This document shows positions 6,788-7,886 of a stretch of 7,886 nt of DNA, in pieces (the stretch's first letter is position 1; each line of letters starts with the position of its first letter). The stretch comes from Actinomycetota bacterium (GTDB taxonomy: Bacteria; Actinomycetota; Actinomycetes; UBA12327): positions 1 through 7,886 of the forward strand of contig DPWC01000169.1 of assembly GCA_003529305.1 (NCBI GenBank). The letters are read 5' to 3'. Under the pieces are notes generated by a model that was given only the letters and a program-made list of their open reading frames with translations, was not told the DNA's origin and made no database searches. A program made the translations under genes and the position numbers.

Positions 6788-7886
6788 GGTGACGGAGAGG
6801 ACGCTGGTGTACTCCCAGCTGTCGATGGTCCAGAAGGTACTTGCGTTCTCTCCGGAGCAGCCGCGGAGTTGTCGAGTGCCGCCTCCTGCGCGAATGGGAG
6901 TCCCGCCACCTGGTGCAGACGTGCATTCCAATGACGGACGAAGTCCTCGACACTGATTCCGTAGACCTCGTGGATCGCAGCAGCGAGGTTCTCATCTGAG
7001 GAGCCAGTGCCCTCGGAGGTGAGTCGGTAGGTTCTCACCAGCTCAGCGAGCCCCCCATCATCGGCAAGTTCATCGCAGGCTATGAGTGCACTCTCGTATG
7101 CGATATTGAGATCAGGTCCGGAGAAGTCATCAGCACCGGGGAGATGATCGAAATTTTCACCGTCACGGAGCGCATCGACCACATCGGCCGCTGCCACCGC
7201 TCGGGAAACTCCACTGTCCTGATAGCCGATGTACTCGGCCAGGCCCTCCTCCAGCCACAGCGGGGTTGCATCCGTGGACCCAGATCCAGTGGCAACATGC
7301 ACGACCTCGTGCCGGAGCACGATCTCACGTCCGAGAGATGACAGCCCCTGCATGGTTGGTGTGTTCAACCAGATTCGGGGGGAACCAGGATCACCAGAAG
7401 CGGTCTCCATGGACGTCACAGCTGCGATGTCCTCTAGGGAGGCGCGTGACCTACCAAGTCCCTTCTCGATCTGGATCCCGGTTTTGGGAACGATGATCAC
7501 CAGCCGCTGGGTCCAGTCAGTTCCCCAATCCTTGGTGACGGCTGGGATAACCGCATCACCCACACCCAGATAGCGTTGAAGAACCTCATGGGTCTGATCG
7601 ATGCCTATCACCGTTGTGCGCTGACCAATCAGCACCGAGATGTCGCCAAGTTCCCACACGGGTTTGCGTCCCACAGAATGCTCGGCCGCAATTCGCCAGC
7701 CGGTGTCGGAATGCTGCAGCGCCAAATCCTCACGGAAGGTTGCAACCGCAGCATCCATCGGAAGTCGGTAGCGAACAAGAGCGGAAACCGTCGCCTGAGT
7801 CGGGTCAGAGTCCGAGGTGACTGACGTAACGGAGTACTGATAGGAAACCGGCGCCAAGACACTGATTCGACTGAACAGAGGGACTG
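6784..7886 (-). CDS. MA-like gluzincin metallopeptidase, probably secreted (5' end outside the window)
   Basis: The reading frame is open through the right edge (residues VPLFSRISV precede the TTG at 7857), so the N-terminus and any signal peptide or lipobox are missing and TTG is not the start. About 366 residues are visible. The first ~90 form an alpha/beta region (ALVRYRLP, FREDLALQHSDTGWRI) with an NTF2-like flavour; the call is tentative. The peptidase part has HEVVH (bases 7297-7311) with WLEEGLAEYIG about 20 residues later; the E before GLAEY (bases 7246-7248) is the likely third zinc ligand. This spacing and the PLWLEEGLAEY motif fit the gluzincin 'peptidase MA-like' group, often extracytoplasmic in actinobacteria. 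The C-terminus is a Ser/Pro/Thr-rich tail (PSGPSTAGSTPASSPSP) that resembles a flexible or wall-spanning linker but leads to no domain. No transmembrane segment is visible. It precedes the M48 gene with an ATGA overlap, so both are likely made from one transcript. Substrate unknown. Confidence 0.8.
   Translation of the reverse strand, partial: VPLFSRISVLAPVSYQYSVTSVTSDSDPTQATVSALVRYRLPMDAAVATFREDLALQHSDTGWRIAAEHSVGRKPVWELGDISVLIGQRTTVIGIDQTHEVLQRYLGVGDAVIPAVTKDWGTDWTQRLVIIVPKTGIQIEKGLGRSRASLEDIAAVTSMETASGDPGSPRIWLNTPTMQGLSSLGREIVLRHEVVHVATGSGSTDATPLWLEEGLAEYIGYQDSGVSRAVAAADVVDALRDGENFDHLPGADDFSGPDLNIAYESALIACDELADDGGLAELVRTYRLTSEGTGSSDENLAAAIHEVYGISVEDFVRHWNARLHQVAGLPFAQEAALDNSAAAPERTQVPSGPSTAGSTPASSPSP

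Overview
The window looks like a chromosomal segment of a GC-rich actinobacterium (Actinomycetota). This rests on the GC-rich third codon positions, GTG starts, a VWA domain fused to TadB, and a Tad/Flp export module followed by a GAF-type NarL/DesK-family two-component system. Family and genus cannot be fixed from the sequence alone. No RNA genes, insertion sequences, CRISPR arrays, attachment sites or direct repeats were seen. No stretch over 300 bases lacks a gene; the only real intergenic gap is 51 bp (3252-3302).

Plus strand, 1-5560. The window opens inside the last third of a CpaF/TadA-type secretion ATPase gene. Two bases later comes an unusual TadB that carries an extracytoplasmic von Willebrand A domain at its N-terminus. 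TadC follows, again two bases later. Together these are the motor ATPase and the two inner-membrane platform proteins of a Tad (type IVc pilus / type II secretion-like) machine. After a 51-bp gap with a small hairpin and a good Shine-Dalgarno come a membrane sensor histidine kinase (about six TM segments, GAF, HisKA_3, HATPase) and its NarL/LuxR response regulator, joined by an ATGA overlap. The layout suggests one operon in which the two-component pair senses or regulates the Tad system, but the sequence does not prove this. Pilin, prepilin peptidase and TadE/F pseudopilin genes are not in the window.

Minus strand, 7886-5549. A 5'-truncated zinc metallopeptidase of the MA-like gluzincin type (HEVVH ... 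WLEEGLAEY) runs in from the right edge. It is followed, through another ATGA overlap, by a polytopic M48 (Ste24/CAAX-protease-like) membrane metallopeptidase. The M48 gene converges on the response regulator gene, and the two coding regions overlap tail to tail by 12 bp, leaving no room for a conventional intergenic terminator.

Most of the window is well-known families. The points most worth a second look are the VWA-TadB fusion, the physical link of the Tad platform to a two-component system, and the translationally coupled pair of unrelated zinc proteases.
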